The notes below the pieces were generated by a model that was not told where the DNA came from, made no database searches, and saw only the letters and a program-made list of their open reading frames with translations. A DNA stretch of 43,393 nucleotides from Clostridium lacusfryxellense (GTDB lineage Bacteria > Bacillota > Clostridia > Clostridiales > Clostridiaceae). The stretch lies in NCBI RefSeq assembly GCF_018861735.1, contig NZ_JAHLEB010000044.1, forward strand, positions 1-43,393, read 5' to 3'. The position numbers and the translations under genes are program-made. Within the stretch, counting starts at the first letter, position 1. Each line of letters opens with the position of its first letter. Positions 1 through 7,304 of this stretch are shown in pieces.

Positions 1-1
1 A

Positions 2-100
2 AGTAATGATAAAGTAACAACTTTTATCTACTTTAATGACATATTTTTAAAATTAAATAGTCCAATTATTTTGCTTAAAGAAAGAGAATACACAAAATAA
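2..100 (+). CDS. C-terminal end of an unidentified protein (cut by window edge)
   Basis: An open frame enters from the left edge and stops with TAA at 98-100, giving 32 residues ending in KEREYTK. It holds alternating hydrophobic residues (FIYFNDIFLKL) but no motif I recognise. A hairpin terminator follows at 133-168, which supports a real gene ending here. Its family cannot be told from this fragment. Confidence 0.5.
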   Translation, partial: SNDKVTTFIYFNDIFLKLNSPIILLKEREYTK

Positions 101-132
101 TTTACACCCTCTGTAAATTTGATATTTTAGTT

Positions 133-180
133 AACTACACCCTTATTATATTTAATAAGAGTGTAGTTATTTATATTTTT
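133..180 (+). terminator. Rho-independent terminator
   Basis: The arms 133-148 and 153-168 pair over 16 bp with one mismatch around a TATT loop, followed by the T-rich tract ATTTATATTTTTT. It serves the gene entering from the left. The minus-strand side has no T-run, so it probably works mainly for the plus strand. Confidence 0.7.
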
Positions 181-956
181 TATTTATTTAAAATTGCACT
201 TATAATGTATTGGGGACTTCCGATGTCGTTATGGGAAGTCTTTTTTAGTTCTACTTCATAACCTAGTTCAATTGCCGAGCTATATAGATGACTAAGACCT
301 ATGCCCATATCAATTCGGTTGGTGTCTTTAAGTATTTTTTTAGTTAAGATATTTTTATTTTCTAAAAATAAATCAAATTTATTATCTTTAATCAATAATT
401 TCCAAGGCTGAGAGTTAATTGCAGAGGGGGCGTCAATAAGTGATTGTACAATAACTTCATATTTATTATCATAAGCACCATTAACTACTTTGCTTTTATC
501 AAATCTCTTTCTAGATGGCACTGGTTTTAACTCAGTAGCTGGGTTTCCAAAAGCAATTAAAATTATATAATTTTGTTTTTCTTTCACATTGAATAATGAT
601 TTAAATAGTTCCTGCTTTATTGCACTACCTAACCAACATGTTCCAATTCCGAGCTGAGTTAGCCTAAGAACTATTTCCTCCCCAATGAAGCCTATGTTCT
701 CTAAATGACCCTCCTGAATTTCAGAAGTAAAGGCTAAATAATGAGGAGCATCTACTTTTGTATACTTGGACATAAGTCCAGTATATGTATCTGTGATTTT
801 TTTGCCATCTTCTATTAGTATTACTTCCATTGGTATATTCTCAAATAGTGGTTTAACATTTTTTATAATAGTTTTAATTTTTTCAAATTGCGCAGGCGAC
901 ACTTTTTCATCTTTATACTTTCTTATGGATTTTCTTGAATTTATAGCTTGTAACAT
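180..956 (-). CDS. nitroreductase family protein (TM1586-like)
   Basis: A 258-residue FMN-dependent nitroreductase-fold oxidoreductase, probably cytoplasmic. The N-terminus carries the family signature AINSRKSIRKYKDEKV (flavin phosphate contact), the middle has LTQLGIGTCWLGSA, and SAINSQPWKL near residue 185 matches the second half of the tandem-type nitroreductase family. The frame has an earlier ATG at 971, but GGAGG lies inside that codon stretch and is ideally spaced from the ATG at 956, so I chose 956. A minus-strand extended -10 lies at 999-1007. It stands alone on its strand, between terminators at 133-168 and 1093-1128. Substrate unknown. Confidence 0.85.
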   Translation of the reverse strand: MLQAINSRKSIRKYKDEKVSPAQFEKIKTIIKNVKPLFENIPMEVILIEDGKKITDTYTGLMSKYTKVDAPHYLAFTSEIQEGHLENIGFIGEEIVLRLTQLGIGTCWLGSAIKQELFKSLFNVKEKQNYIILIAFGNPATELKPVPSRKRFDKSKVVNGAYDNKYEVIVQSLIDAPSAINSQPWKLLIKDNKFDLFLENKNILTKKILKDTNRIDMGIGLSHLYSSAIELGYEVELKKTSHNDIGSPQYIISAILNK

Positions 957-998
957 AATTAATTCCTCCATTTTGATTTATCTATATTTATTGTTTAT

Positions 999-1007
999 AT
1001 TATACCA
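999..1007 (-). promoter_or_regulatory. Extended -10 promoter of the nitroreductase gene
   Basis: The minus strand reads TGGTATAAT, a TG-extended consensus -10, about 43 bases upstream of the chosen start. No good -35 is visible at 17 bp spacing, as is common for extended -10 promoters. The same motif recurs before several other genes in the window. Confidence 0.6.
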
Positions 1008-1092
1008 TGGCAATTTTAAATTAAGCACTTTAGAAAAAGTTTTTTAGTGTATAGATAAGTAAAATATAACGTTTATAATATAATAAAAAAAG

Positions 1093-1128
1093 AAAAAGCT
1101 GTGAACGATACTAACTTCACAGCTTTTT
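1093..1128. terminator. Bidirectional hairpin terminator
   Basis: The 13-bp perfect inverted repeat AAAAAGCTGTGAA / TTCACAGCTTTTT (1093-1105 and 1116-1128) ends in A5 and T5 tracts, so it can act in both directions. The natural client is the minus-strand remnant at 1148-1285. Confidence 0.8.
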
Positions 1129-1147
1129 AGTCTATTTTATAGAGTTA

Positions 1148-1285
1148 TTATTTAACTGATTTTAATTTCGTAATGTCTTTCCAGTTACTTGCCGTTATAG
1201 ATTCGACCTTATTTAAATTCTCTGTAATCTCCTCTAATTTACCAAGTGCTATGCTCCTAAACTCGGGTAAGTCTGCCGTTAGCAT
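1148..1285 (-). pseudogene. Degenerate C-terminal gene fragment
   Basis: The minus strand holds an open stretch of 45 residues ending in NWKDITKLKSVK, directly before the terminator at 1093-1128. The frame upstream is closed at 1295-1297 and no ribosome binding site precedes the only ATG (1283-1285), so this looks like the tail of a deleted gene. The peptide is charged and probably helical. I do not recognise the family. Confidence 0.35.
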
Positions 1286-1658
1286 TTTGAGATTCTATAA
1301 GAGTCAGTTTCTTATTTTTATAATTATTAATATACTATTCTTCGTAGAAGTTAAAATTTATTTTCACTCTCCTAAGTATAACAAATTTCAAACTAAAATA
1401 AAATACATTATAATAATATTATTACCGAATTACGAACATATATTCGCATAATGCTTTTTTAATATTATTATAAAAATTCACATGGATCTTATAAAAAACC
1501 ATAATAAGCGTACATAATGTAATAACTTGCCCAAATAATAAAAAGAATTATTTTATATATTATACTGCTATTTAAATTAAATATGTTTTCGATTATAATT
1601 AGATTTATATAATTATCAGAAAATTATATACATAAAAAGAATTACGTAAGGAGATATT
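1286..1658. other. AT-rich intergenic stretch without a recognisable gene
   Basis: About 370 bases with stops in all frames on both strands at short intervals. I see no terminator or structured RNA. The last 15 bases carry the ribosome binding site AAGGAGATATT for the next gene. It may be the eroded body of the gene whose tail lies at 1148-1285. Confidence 0.5.
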
Positions 1659-2048
1659 ATGGAAGAAAATAAAATTACTTTTAAAACAATAGATGAATAT
1701 ATTTTAAACTTTCCTCCGCAAACTCAAGAAATACTTAAAACACTTAGAAAAGTTATAAAAGAGGCGGCGCCAGAAGCACATGAAAAGATAAGCTGGCAAA
1801 TGCCTACTTTTGAGTTTCATGGTAACTTAGTGCATTTTGCTGCATTTAAAAAACATATAGGACTATATCCAGCTCCTAGTGGAGTTGATTCATTTGAACT
1901 TGAGTTATCCCAATATAAAAGCGGAAAAGGGTCTATACAATTTCCTATAGATAAACCACTTCCTTATGATTTAATAAGTAAAATAGTTAAATTTAGAGTC
2001 ATAGAGAATATAAAAATGGCAGAAGATAAATTGAAAAAGAAAAAATAA
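1659..2048 (+). CDS. YdhG-like DUF1801 protein (putative iron chaperone fold)
   Basis: A 129-residue soluble protein of the DUF1801/YdhG family, related to bacterial frataxin-like Fra/YdhG. Family hallmarks are visible: the N-terminal TIDEYILNFPPQTQEIL helix, APEAHEKISWQMPTF, HFAAFKKHIGLYP, and the late GKGSIQFPIDKPLP strand before a basic helical C-terminus. Length is typical. AAGGAGATATT precedes the start. Some family members are reported to act in iron delivery or Fe-S assembly, but the general function is unsettled, so the role here is inferred from family only. Confidence 0.85.
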   Translation: MEENKITFKTIDEYILNFPPQTQEILKTLRKVIKEAAPEAHEKISWQMPTFEFHGNLVHFAAFKKHIGLYPAPSGVDSFELELSQYKSGKGSIQFPIDKPLPYDLISKIVKFRVIENIKMAEDKLKKKK

Positions 2049-2080
2049 ATTCTTAACAATTTAAGAGGAGGAGGAGCAGC

Positions 2081-2635
2081 ATGGATGAAATAACTAAACA
2101 ATATATGGAAGATATACATTCGTTGGATAAAGATATTCGATATGAGGCCTATATAAAGTTAATGGAAATTACAGAAAATGAAGTAGATTGGGCATATGAG
2201 GTCTGGGAAACATTAATTCAAGATTTGAAGGACAAAAATAATCATTTGAGATCAATTGCGGCACAATTGTTATGTAATCTATCTAAAAGTGATAAGGAAG
2301 CTAGGATTATTAGCGACTTTCATCATTTGATTTTACTCACTAGGGATGAGAGATTTGTTACGGCGAGGCATTGTTTACGCTCCTTATGGAAAATTGGAAT
2401 CATTGGTGAGAAACACACTGACTTAGTTTTAAGTGGTCTTGAAGAAAGATATAAAGACTGCATCAATGAGAAAAACTGTACATTAATTCGTGCGGATATC
2501 ATTGAGGATTTAAAAAATATGTATACTATCTTAAATGATGAAGTGATATCGACGAAGGTACTTGAATTGCTGGAAATGGAAACAGATGATAAATATAAGA
2601 AAAAGTATTTAAGTATTTGGAGAAAGAAAGTTTAA
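2081..2635 (+). CDS. HEAT-like helical repeat protein
   Basis: A 184-residue, entirely helical, acidic soluble protein. Helical pairs such as DKDIRYEAYIKLMEI, DKNNHLRSIAAQLLCNLSK and DERFVTARHCLRSLWKIG follow the HEAT/armadillo spacing with a conserved D/R turn, so it is probably a small protein-binding scaffold. It starts behind a very strong AGGAGGAGG site 32 bases after the YdhG-like gene and is probably cotranscribed with it. No catalytic motif is seen. Confidence 0.65.
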   Translation: MDEITKQYMEDIHSLDKDIRYEAYIKLMEITENEVDWAYEVWETLIQDLKDKNNHLRSIAAQLLCNLSKSDKEARIISDFHHLILLTRDERFVTARHCLRSLWKIGIIGEKHTDLVLSGLEERYKDCINEKNCTLIRADIIEDLKNMYTILNDEVISTKVLELLEMETDDKYKKKYLSIWRKKV

Positions 2636-2640
2636 GTAAA

Positions 2641-2667
2641 GATATAGATTTTAATCTATATCTTCTT
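2641..2667. terminator. Hairpin terminator between convergent genes
   Basis: GATATAGAT / ATCTATATC (2641-2649 and 2654-2662) around TTTA, followed by TTCTTTT on the plus strand. The converging minus-strand gene ends at 2668, so the hairpin may serve both. Confidence 0.7.
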
Positions 2668-2943
2668 TTAAAATTTCTTTCCACATTTTATGCATACTCT
2701 GTGGTTCTTATTTTCACTGACTCCATTTGGTAAGAAATCAAGTCCTCCTGATAATGCACCACCTCTAGAGAATTTCTTTAATAATTCAAATCGTTTCTTT
2801 ATAGTAATAGAAGTTGAGCCACATCTTGGACATGTGATAGGCTGGTTACCTAATTCTGAGTTTCCCTCTCTGTTCTCCTTTTTAAGGTTCGGAAATATAC
2901 CCCAAATACACAACCCAAAGAATATTAATAATATTATTATCAT
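2668..2943 (-). CDS. Membrane-anchored zinc-ribbon small protein
   Basis: 91 residues: one N-terminal hydrophobic helix (IIILLIFFGLCIWGIF), a charged linker, then two knuckles CPRCGSTS (from about residue 38) and CIKCGKKF at the extreme C-terminus, forming a four-Cys zinc ribbon. A glycine-rich loop separates the knuckles (FSRGGALSGGLDF). GGAGG precedes the ATG. The fold suggests zinc-stabilised binding at the inner face of the membrane. Function unknown. Confidence 0.7.
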   Translation of the reverse strand: MIIILLIFFGLCIWGIFPNLKKENREGNSELGNQPITCPRCGSTSITIKKRFELLKKFSRGGALSGGLDFLPNGVSENKNHRVCIKCGKKF

Positions 2944-2994
2944 TTAATTATTCCTCCATTTTTTAATTTAATAAGAAGTAAAGCAACGATTATA

Positions 2995-3237
2995 TTAAAA
3001 AAATGTTGTAAATACAGAAACAAATATTACAAATAATCCACTTAGAATTAACGAAATAGCTTCTGCTTTTTTGTGCTTAATATATGAATAATACCCACCT
3101 AATATATTCATGATACCTAATAATAGTAATATAATTGGCATCACGATTTTTATATTAAGGATATTAAATATACCTAAAAGTGATAATATAACAACTATTA
3201 CTGAAAATAATATTTTTATAACTTTTAATTTTTTCAA
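2995..3237 (-). CDS. Small multi-pass membrane protein (DUF3953-like)
   Basis: 80 residues with three hydrophobic segments (about 8-27, 29-49 and 60-79) and the short charged loop YIKHKKAE, resembling the DUF3953 family of tiny Firmicute membrane proteins. The start is TTG, preceded by GGGGGT at good distance; no ATG is available in frame. It shares its strand with the genes at 2668-2943 and 3266-3433. No functional assignment can be made. Confidence 0.6.
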   Translation of the reverse strand: MKKLKVIKILFSVIVVILSLLGIFNILNIKIVMPIILLLLGIMNILGGYYSYIKHKKAEAISLILSGLFVIFVSVFTTFF

Positions 3238-3265
3238 ATGATTACCCCCAATAAAAATAGTCTTC

Positions 3266-3433
3266 TTAATTTCCTAACCTCTTTAGAATAATATCTATCT
3301 TTTTTTCCATTTCTTTATTTCTATTAACAAAACTTTTAAAGGATTGTATTACCTTATATATCACTACTATAATTGCAAATAATAGTACAAAGTTAATAAC
3401 TGTAAACATAATTGTTGTAAAGTTAAGTCCCAT
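3266..3433 (-). CDS. Single-pass membrane protein with coiled-coil tail
   Basis: I place the start at the ATG at 3431-3433, directly behind GGAGG, rather than the longer frame beginning at 3466. The 55-residue product has one transmembrane helix (about 6-27) followed by a basic amphipathic helix KEMEKKIDIILKRLGN that could form a coiled coil. It resembles short unannotated membrane proteins common in clostridia. Probably first gene of a minus-strand run 3433 to 2668. Confidence 0.6.
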   Translation of the reverse strand: MGLNFTTIMFTVINFVLLFAIIVVIYKVIQSFKSFVNRNKEMEKKIDIILKRLGN

Positions 3434-3579
3434 ATAAATCCTCCTTACATATTTATTAGTGGTCATAGTTTTTTATCGTTGTGAAACAACTCTTATATAG
3501 ATTGTACCAATATTTTACATGGAATTATATGATTTCTACGAATTATTAACAAATATAGAGTATTAAGAATTATATAAAC

Positions 3580-3644
3580 TTGACATAAAATCAACTTCAA
3601 TATAGTATATGTATATACATATATGTACTGGAGTTGATTTTATG
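3580..3644 (+). promoter_or_regulatory. MarR promoter embedded in a large dyad operator
   Basis: A consensus -35 TTGACA (3580-3585) is followed after 17 bp by TAGTAT (3603-3608). An 18-bp perfect palindrome, TATATGTATATACATATA, covers the -10 and start site (3606-3623). Around it lies a 14-bp perfect inverted repeat, 3583-3596 with 3632-3645, that reaches from the -35 to the start codon. This layout fits autorepression by the MarR protein encoded next. Confidence 0.7.
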
Positions 3645-4088
3645 TGTTGCTTAATTTCGCCTGATAATAAAAATACGCAAAGTTGTGCTTGTGGAAACTT
3701 AAGAAAAACCACGCGTACAATTACTCAATTTTATGACAAAATGCTTTTACCGACTGGGCTACGAAGTACCCAATGTTTGTTATTACTAGATATTTCTTAT
3801 AATGAAAATATTTCTGTTTCGAGTCTAGGTAACATATTGCTCATGGATCAAAGTACTGTAACACGAAATGTTGAGTTACTTAGAAAGAGTGGTTATATTG
3901 ATATTAAGAAGGAAGAACAGGACTCTAGGAAAAAATGTATAACTATAACTAATAAGGGGTTAAAGACTCTTGAAGTGGCTATACCATTACTTAAGAAAGC
4001 GCAAAGTAAGATTGAAGATGGTATTGGCAAAGAAAGAATAAATGAATTATTAAAAACCTTAAAGGATATTGAAAAATTAGTAGAGTGA
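3642..4088 (+). CDS. MarR-family transcriptional regulator
   Basis: 148 residues with a winged-helix core: ISVSSLGNILLMDQSTVTRNVELLRKSGYI is the recognition helix-turn-helix, followed by wing residues EEQDSRKKCITITNKG. The N-terminus carries CC at 2-3 and a CxC at 15-17 (SCACGNLRKTTR), as in the subfamily with a Cys-rich start, so redox or metal sensing is possible. The start at 3642 is preferred over 3609 because CTGGAG lies just upstream and because 3609 sits inside the operator. It is 19 bases upstream of the ferredoxin-nitroreductase and probably controls it. Confidence 0.88.
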   Translation: MCCLISPDNKNTQSCACGNLRKTTRTITQFYDKMLLPTGLRSTQCLLLLDISYNENISVSSLGNILLMDQSTVTRNVELLRKSGYIDIKKEEQDSRKKCITITNKGLKTLEVAIPLLKKAQSKIEDGIGKERINELLKTLKDIEKLVE

Positions 4089-4107
4089 AATTTTAGGAGA
4101 TGACAAA

Positions 4108-4905
4108 ATGGGTCTAATAACTGTAAATGAAGAAAAATGTATTAAATGCGAACAATGTATTAAAGAATGTCCATCATTTGTTTTAAAGATGGGACAAAAG
4201 GGACCAGAAGAAGTAGCAGACAGTACTTGTATTGCCTGTGGACATTGTGTTGCTGTATGCCCGACTGGTGCTATAGATAATAGTAAAACACCATTAGATA
4301 AACAAGTTGATGCAAAAGATCTTCTTAAATTAGATGCGGAGCAGGCTGAGAATTTCCTAAGGGCACGTCGTTCAATAAGAAATTATCAAGATAAGTCTGT
4401 ATCTCGTGAAAAATTAACAAAGTTAGTTGATATAGCAAGGCTAGCACCTACAGGTAGTAATAGTCAAGGTATATCATTTATAGTAGTTGAGGACAAGCAA
4501 TTAGTTAAAAAAGCTGTTGAACTTACTATTCGGATGATTGAAAAATCTCCACTAAAGGATTCATTAAAAGGATTATTAAGTAGATATAGGGAAGATGGAA
4601 TTGATACAATTTTACGTGGCGCTCCAAACCTAATTATAACTACTGCAGACAAAGACTTTTCTGGAGCTAGGGGTAACTCTATTTCTTGTTTGACTTATCT
4701 AGAACTATTTGCTCCGTCAATAGGACTTGGAACATGTTGGGCTGGATTCTTTGAGTATTGTGCAGGGATTAAGGGTTCTCCACTGCTTAAATTATTTAAT
4801 ATTCCAGAAGGAAAAATTATAACAGCAGCTGTTATGGTTGGATATCCTAAATATAGTTATAAGAAGTTAGTTGATAGAAATCCATTAGAGGTTACTTATT
4901 TATAA
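4108..4905 (+). CDS. Ferredoxin-nitroreductase fusion protein
   Basis: 265 residues. The N-terminal 60 hold a 2[4Fe-4S] ferredoxin with cysteines at 11, 14, 17, 21 and 41, 44, 47, 51 in CxxCxxCxxxCP spacing. From about residue 85 a nitroreductase domain follows (RARRSIRNYQDKSV, LAPTGSNSQG, GLGTCWAGFFEYC). Such fusions pass electrons from a low-potential donor to FMN for reduction of nitro or quinone-like substrates in anaerobes. It is cotranscribed with the upstream MarR gene, which suggests induction by a xenobiotic substrate. The substrate is not deducible. Confidence 0.88.
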   Translation: MGLITVNEEKCIKCEQCIKECPSFVLKMGQKGPEEVADSTCIACGHCVAVCPTGAIDNSKTPLDKQVDAKDLLKLDAEQAENFLRARRSIRNYQDKSVSREKLTKLVDIARLAPTGSNSQGISFIVVEDKQLVKKAVELTIRMIEKSPLKDSLKGLLSRYREDGIDTILRGAPNLIITTADKDFSGARGNSISCLTYLELFAPSIGLGTCWAGFFEYCAGIKGSPLLKLFNIPEGKIITAAVMVGYPKYSYKKLVDRNPLEVTYL

Positions 4906-4939
4906 TAATATTATAAGACAACGATACTCAATAACATAG

Positions 4940-4982
4940 ATATAGTTGAAACCATCTGGAAATCAGGTGGTTTCAACTATAT
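4940..4982. terminator. Long hairpin terminator between convergent genes
   Basis: Arms 4940-4958 and 4964-4982 pair over 19 bp with one G-U wobble around GAAAT. It closes the MarR-nitroreductase operon, and its right edge touches the stop codon of the minus-strand gene ending at 4982. Confidence 0.75.
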
Positions 4983-5197
4983 TATGAATTAATTTTGGAT
5001 TTTGCCAGCCAAGTTACAGATATAAAATAACCTATTATAGGTGAAATTCCATATCCCATAAGTGGAACTGGGAAATTTCCAAATATAGTGGAGATTAAAA
5101 TGATTATAAAATACAGACCAATGCTTTGTGATAAAAGTTTGTACTTTTCTGTCGAGAAAAATATAAACGGCAATGGCAATATTACAAGAGAAATCAC
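4982..5197 (-). CDS. Small hydrophobic protein, possibly 5'-truncated
   Basis: 71 residues, three hydrophobic stretches and the loop GNFPVPLMGYGISPIIGY. The only start in frame is a GTG with a weak upstream AGG. A much stronger GGGGGGTGAAT site lies further upstream but leads to ATG GCT TAG, an immediate stop in another frame. The 5' end may therefore be damaged by a small indel. No family recognised. Confidence 0.45.
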   Translation of the reverse strand: MISLVILPLPFIFFSTEKYKLLSQSIGLYFIIILISTIFGNFPVPLMGYGISPIIGYFISVTWLAKSKINS

Positions 5198-5338
5198 ACC
5201 TAAACTAAGCCATATTCACCCCCCTAATAAATAAATATCACCTTATTTTTGTATTTCTTAGGTTCTAATTTATAGATTAATTATACAAATTTAGAAGGGG
5301 AATAACAACATATTGTAGAAATATTTGAGATGCATTAA

Positions 5339-5659
5339 TTATTTGGGTGACACCAACTTGAGGCCTACAATTCCTATTATTATAAATCCAATACATAATA
5401 ATCTCATTGTACCCATGGGTTCTTTAAATAATATTATTCCTAAAATTACAGTCCCAACCGTTCCAATCCCTGTCCAAATTGCGTATGCAGTTCCTAGCGG
5501 CAGACTTTTTAATGCTAAGGATAGGAAAAAGAAACTTGCTACCATACCTGATATTGTAAATAAACTTGGTACAAGTTTTGTGAATCCTTGTGAATATTTA
5601 AGTCCTATAGCCCAACCCATTTCAAGAAATCCAGCTATAACTAAAAATAACCATTGCAT
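5339..5659 (-). CDS. gdx: SMR-family guanidinium exporter (Gdx/SugE type)
   Basis: 106 residues with four transmembrane helices, the size of small multidrug resistance transporters. The helix-1 active-site glutamate lies in AGFLEMGWAIGLKYSQGFTKL, whose WAIGLKYS-GFTKL pattern is the SugE/Gdx rather than EmrE signature. Helix 2-3 has SLALKSLPLGTAYAIWTGIG, also typical. Gdx proteins export guanidinium in exchange for protons as a dual-topology dimer. AAAGGAG precedes the ATG. The guanidine-I riboswitch directly upstream on the same strand independently supports this specificity. Confidence 0.92.
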   Translation of the reverse strand: MQWLFLVIAGFLEMGWAIGLKYSQGFTKLVPSLFTISGMVASFFFLSLALKSLPLGTAYAIWTGIGTVGTVILGIILFKEPMGTMRLLCIGFIIIGIVGLKLVSPK

Positions 5660-5723
5660 ATTTTCAACTCCTTTCTTAATATTTAAAATTATATTTGGTG
5701 ATTATCACCCCTGGTAATATACA

Positions 5724-5848
5724 AAATAAAAAAGCCATGGACGATATTGTATAATATCTCCCAGGCTTTTGTCCTTCCGTGAACACAGTTAAACTGCGCG
5801 TTTTATCTCGGACCAGACCAGTTTTAATTCAAAACAGCGGAACCCTAT
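5724..5848 (-). ncRNA. Guanidine-I (ykkC) riboswitch with expression-platform terminator
   Basis: Read on the minus strand the leader shows the conserved ykkC blocks in order: AGGGTTCCG (5838-5846), GGTCTGGTCCGAGA (5806-5819) and ACGGAAGGACAAAAGCC (5764-5780). The 3' end overlaps a hairpin formed by AAAGCCTGG (5761-5769) and CCATGGCTTT (5731-5740), followed by a T-run (5728-5733). An inner stem GATATT/AATATC lies within. Ligand binding should hold the AAAGCC strand in the aptamer and prevent termination, switching on the exporter gene downstream. Matching is by eye, but three blocks in order is strong evidence. Confidence 0.93.
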
Positions 5849-6039
5849 AAAACTTTAAATTATTTAAGTTGCTTATTTTTAAATAATAACAAAAATTATT
5901 TGTGTTGTCAATATTGGCTTTTATCATAAAATTTTTGATTTTTCATATAGAATTCGAGGTATAAATAGTATAATTAGGTAAATCGTATATTTAGTATATG
6001 TATTATTATTTATAATTGGTTGGGAGAGGTGAGTTTGTT
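5849..6039. other. Divergent intergenic region
   Basis: Between the riboswitch and the DUF1361 gene. It should contain the minus-strand promoter of the gdx transcript, but its AT content (TTATTTTTAAATAATAA and similar) leaves no unambiguous hexamers. The right end holds GGGAGAGGTGAG, the ribosome binding site of the next gene. Confidence 0.4.
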
Positions 6040-6744
6040 ATGACTTTTATTCTAAAAAAATATAGTGGCCTGCTGTTTTTTTTGCTTGGTTACCTGATAC
6101 TCTGCTTATTAATGAGTATTAAGGATCTTAGCTTTTTATATGTTATGATGGTTTGGAATATGTTGCTAGCAGCTTTGCCATTATTTTTTATTGAATTTTC
6201 AATGCTCCAATATAGAAAAAACAAGTATATAGGGGCAATTGTTTTTGGGATACTGTGGCTTATATTTTTCCCGAATTCTGCGTATATGATTACTGATTTA
6301 ATCCATATACACAGTGAAAAACTATTATGGATTGAAGCTTCAACTCGCTATTCTTTCAATACTGGAACCATCTATAGCACTGAAATAGTTAAATGGGTGA
6401 AACTATTGGTTATTGGGATAGGTGTTATCTATGGAATACTAATGGGGATGGAATCACTTAATATCTTTTATCGCTTTTTAAATAAAAAGATACCAAAACT
6501 AATAAGTTTTTTACTCATTGCAGGAGTATCGTTAATAAGTGGATTTGCGGTTTATATTGGTAGGTTCTTGAGATTTAATAGTTGGGATTTACTTATGCCA
6601 ATAGCCTTGTTAAGAGAGGTATTCACTAACATTAATAGATTCGCAATTGAATTTACAGTTTCATTTGCTGGATTTATTATGATAATGTTTCTGCTTTATA
6701 ATTTATTTAGCAAGGTTATGGTAGAAGCTTCAAAACAAGAATAA
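6040..6744 (+). CDS. DUF1361 integral membrane protein
   Basis: 234 residues and about six or seven transmembrane helices. The motif WLIFFPNSAYMITDLIH (about 73-89) is the DUF1361 hallmark, and the C-terminal half has GRFLRFNSWDLL and FTVSFAGFIMIMF. The ATG at 6040 is chosen over the in-frame TTG at 6016 because GGGAGAGGTGAG sits at the right distance. Length is typical. Function of the family is unknown. It stands alone between intergenic regions. Confidence 0.8.
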   Translation: MTFILKKYSGLLFFLLGYLILCLLMSIKDLSFLYVMMVWNMLLAALPLFFIEFSMLQYRKNKYIGAIVFGILWLIFFPNSAYMITDLIHIHSEKLLWIEASTRYSFNTGTIYSTEIVKWVKLLVIGIGVIYGILMGMESLNIFYRFLNKKIPKLISFLLIAGVSLISGFAVYIGRFLRFNSWDLLMPIALLREVFTNINRFAIEFTVSFAGFIMIMFLLYNLFSKVMVEASKQE

Positions 6745-6773
6745 GTTGAATTATGATATAGAAAATTCAATAA

Positions 6774-6883
6774 TTAGTATATCTAATAATTATATTTACT
6801 GCTATTATTCTAGGTGCATCAAACTATATATTTGCTGCAGTTGGTGAAAAATATGTTAGATTAATACCTAAAGCTTCTTTATA
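6774..6883 (+). pseudogene. C-terminal remnant of a membrane protein
   Basis: The stretch encodes IIIFTAIILGASNYIFAA then GEKYVRLIPKASL and a stop, but the frame is closed by TAA at 6771-6773 and has no start codon or ribosome binding site. It reads like the last transmembrane helix and tail of a deleted permease-like gene. Family not identified. Confidence 0.4.
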
Positions 6884-6926
6884 AGCGGTTAATCTAAATA
6901 AAATAGTATATAACATTTATGATATA

Positions 6927-6973
6927 ATTAGTATGTACAAATAGTATGTATAATTAGTATGTATAATTAGTAT
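6927..6973 (+). repeat. 13-bp tandem repeat, about 3.5 copies
   Basis: TAGTATGTA recurs at 6929, 6942, 6955 and, truncated, 6968, in a 13-bp unit close to TTAGTATGTATAA. It lies upstream of the PspC operon and could be polymerase slippage product or tandem protein-binding sites. Confidence 0.7.
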
Positions 6974-7067
6974 TTTTGATTGTAGTAATAATTAAATTCT
7001 TTATATCATATAAGATAAAAAAGTTAATATAGCGACCTTCTCAAAATTAAAAATTGGAGGAATTAAT

Positions 7068-7304
7068 ATGCAAAAAAAATTATATAAGTCTACTACAGAT
7101 AAACAAATAGATGGAGTTTGCGGTGGTATTGCAGAATATTTTAATATAGATTCCACACTTGTAAGATTAGCATGGGTACTATTAACACTATGTTTTGGTA
7201 TGGGTATATTATTTTATGTAATATGTTGTGTTGTTTTGCCGGTAAATCATAATACTCATATTGGCGATAGTAATGACGCTTCTCATTTATATAAAGAATT
7301 ATAA
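7068..7304 (+). CDS. PspC-domain membrane protein
   Basis: 78 residues consisting of a single PspC domain: [38 protein letters not shown] followed by a hydrophobic helix ending CCVVLP. PspC domains sense or transmit envelope stress at the cytoplasmic membrane. ATTGGAGGAATTAAT precedes the ATG. It is the first gene of a tight operon: its stop codon is followed with no gap by the ATG of the YdcF-like gene. Confidence 0.88.
   Translation: MQKKLYKSTTDKQIDGVCGGIAEYFNIDSTLVRLAWVLLTLCFGMGILFYVICCVVLPVNHNTHIGDSNDASHLYKEL

Noticed and set aside
766-1047. Plus-strand frame over the nitroreductase start
   Set aside because: An antisense shadow with no ribosome site or recognisable domain.
5325-5717. 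Plus-strand 130-codon frame opposite the SMR gene
   Set aside because: It is the antisense shadow of a clear Gdx/SugE gene, has no ribosome site and reads into the riboswitch side.
6927-6973. 13-bp repeats as a CRISPR array
   Set aside because: Direct tandem units without spacers and no cas genes.
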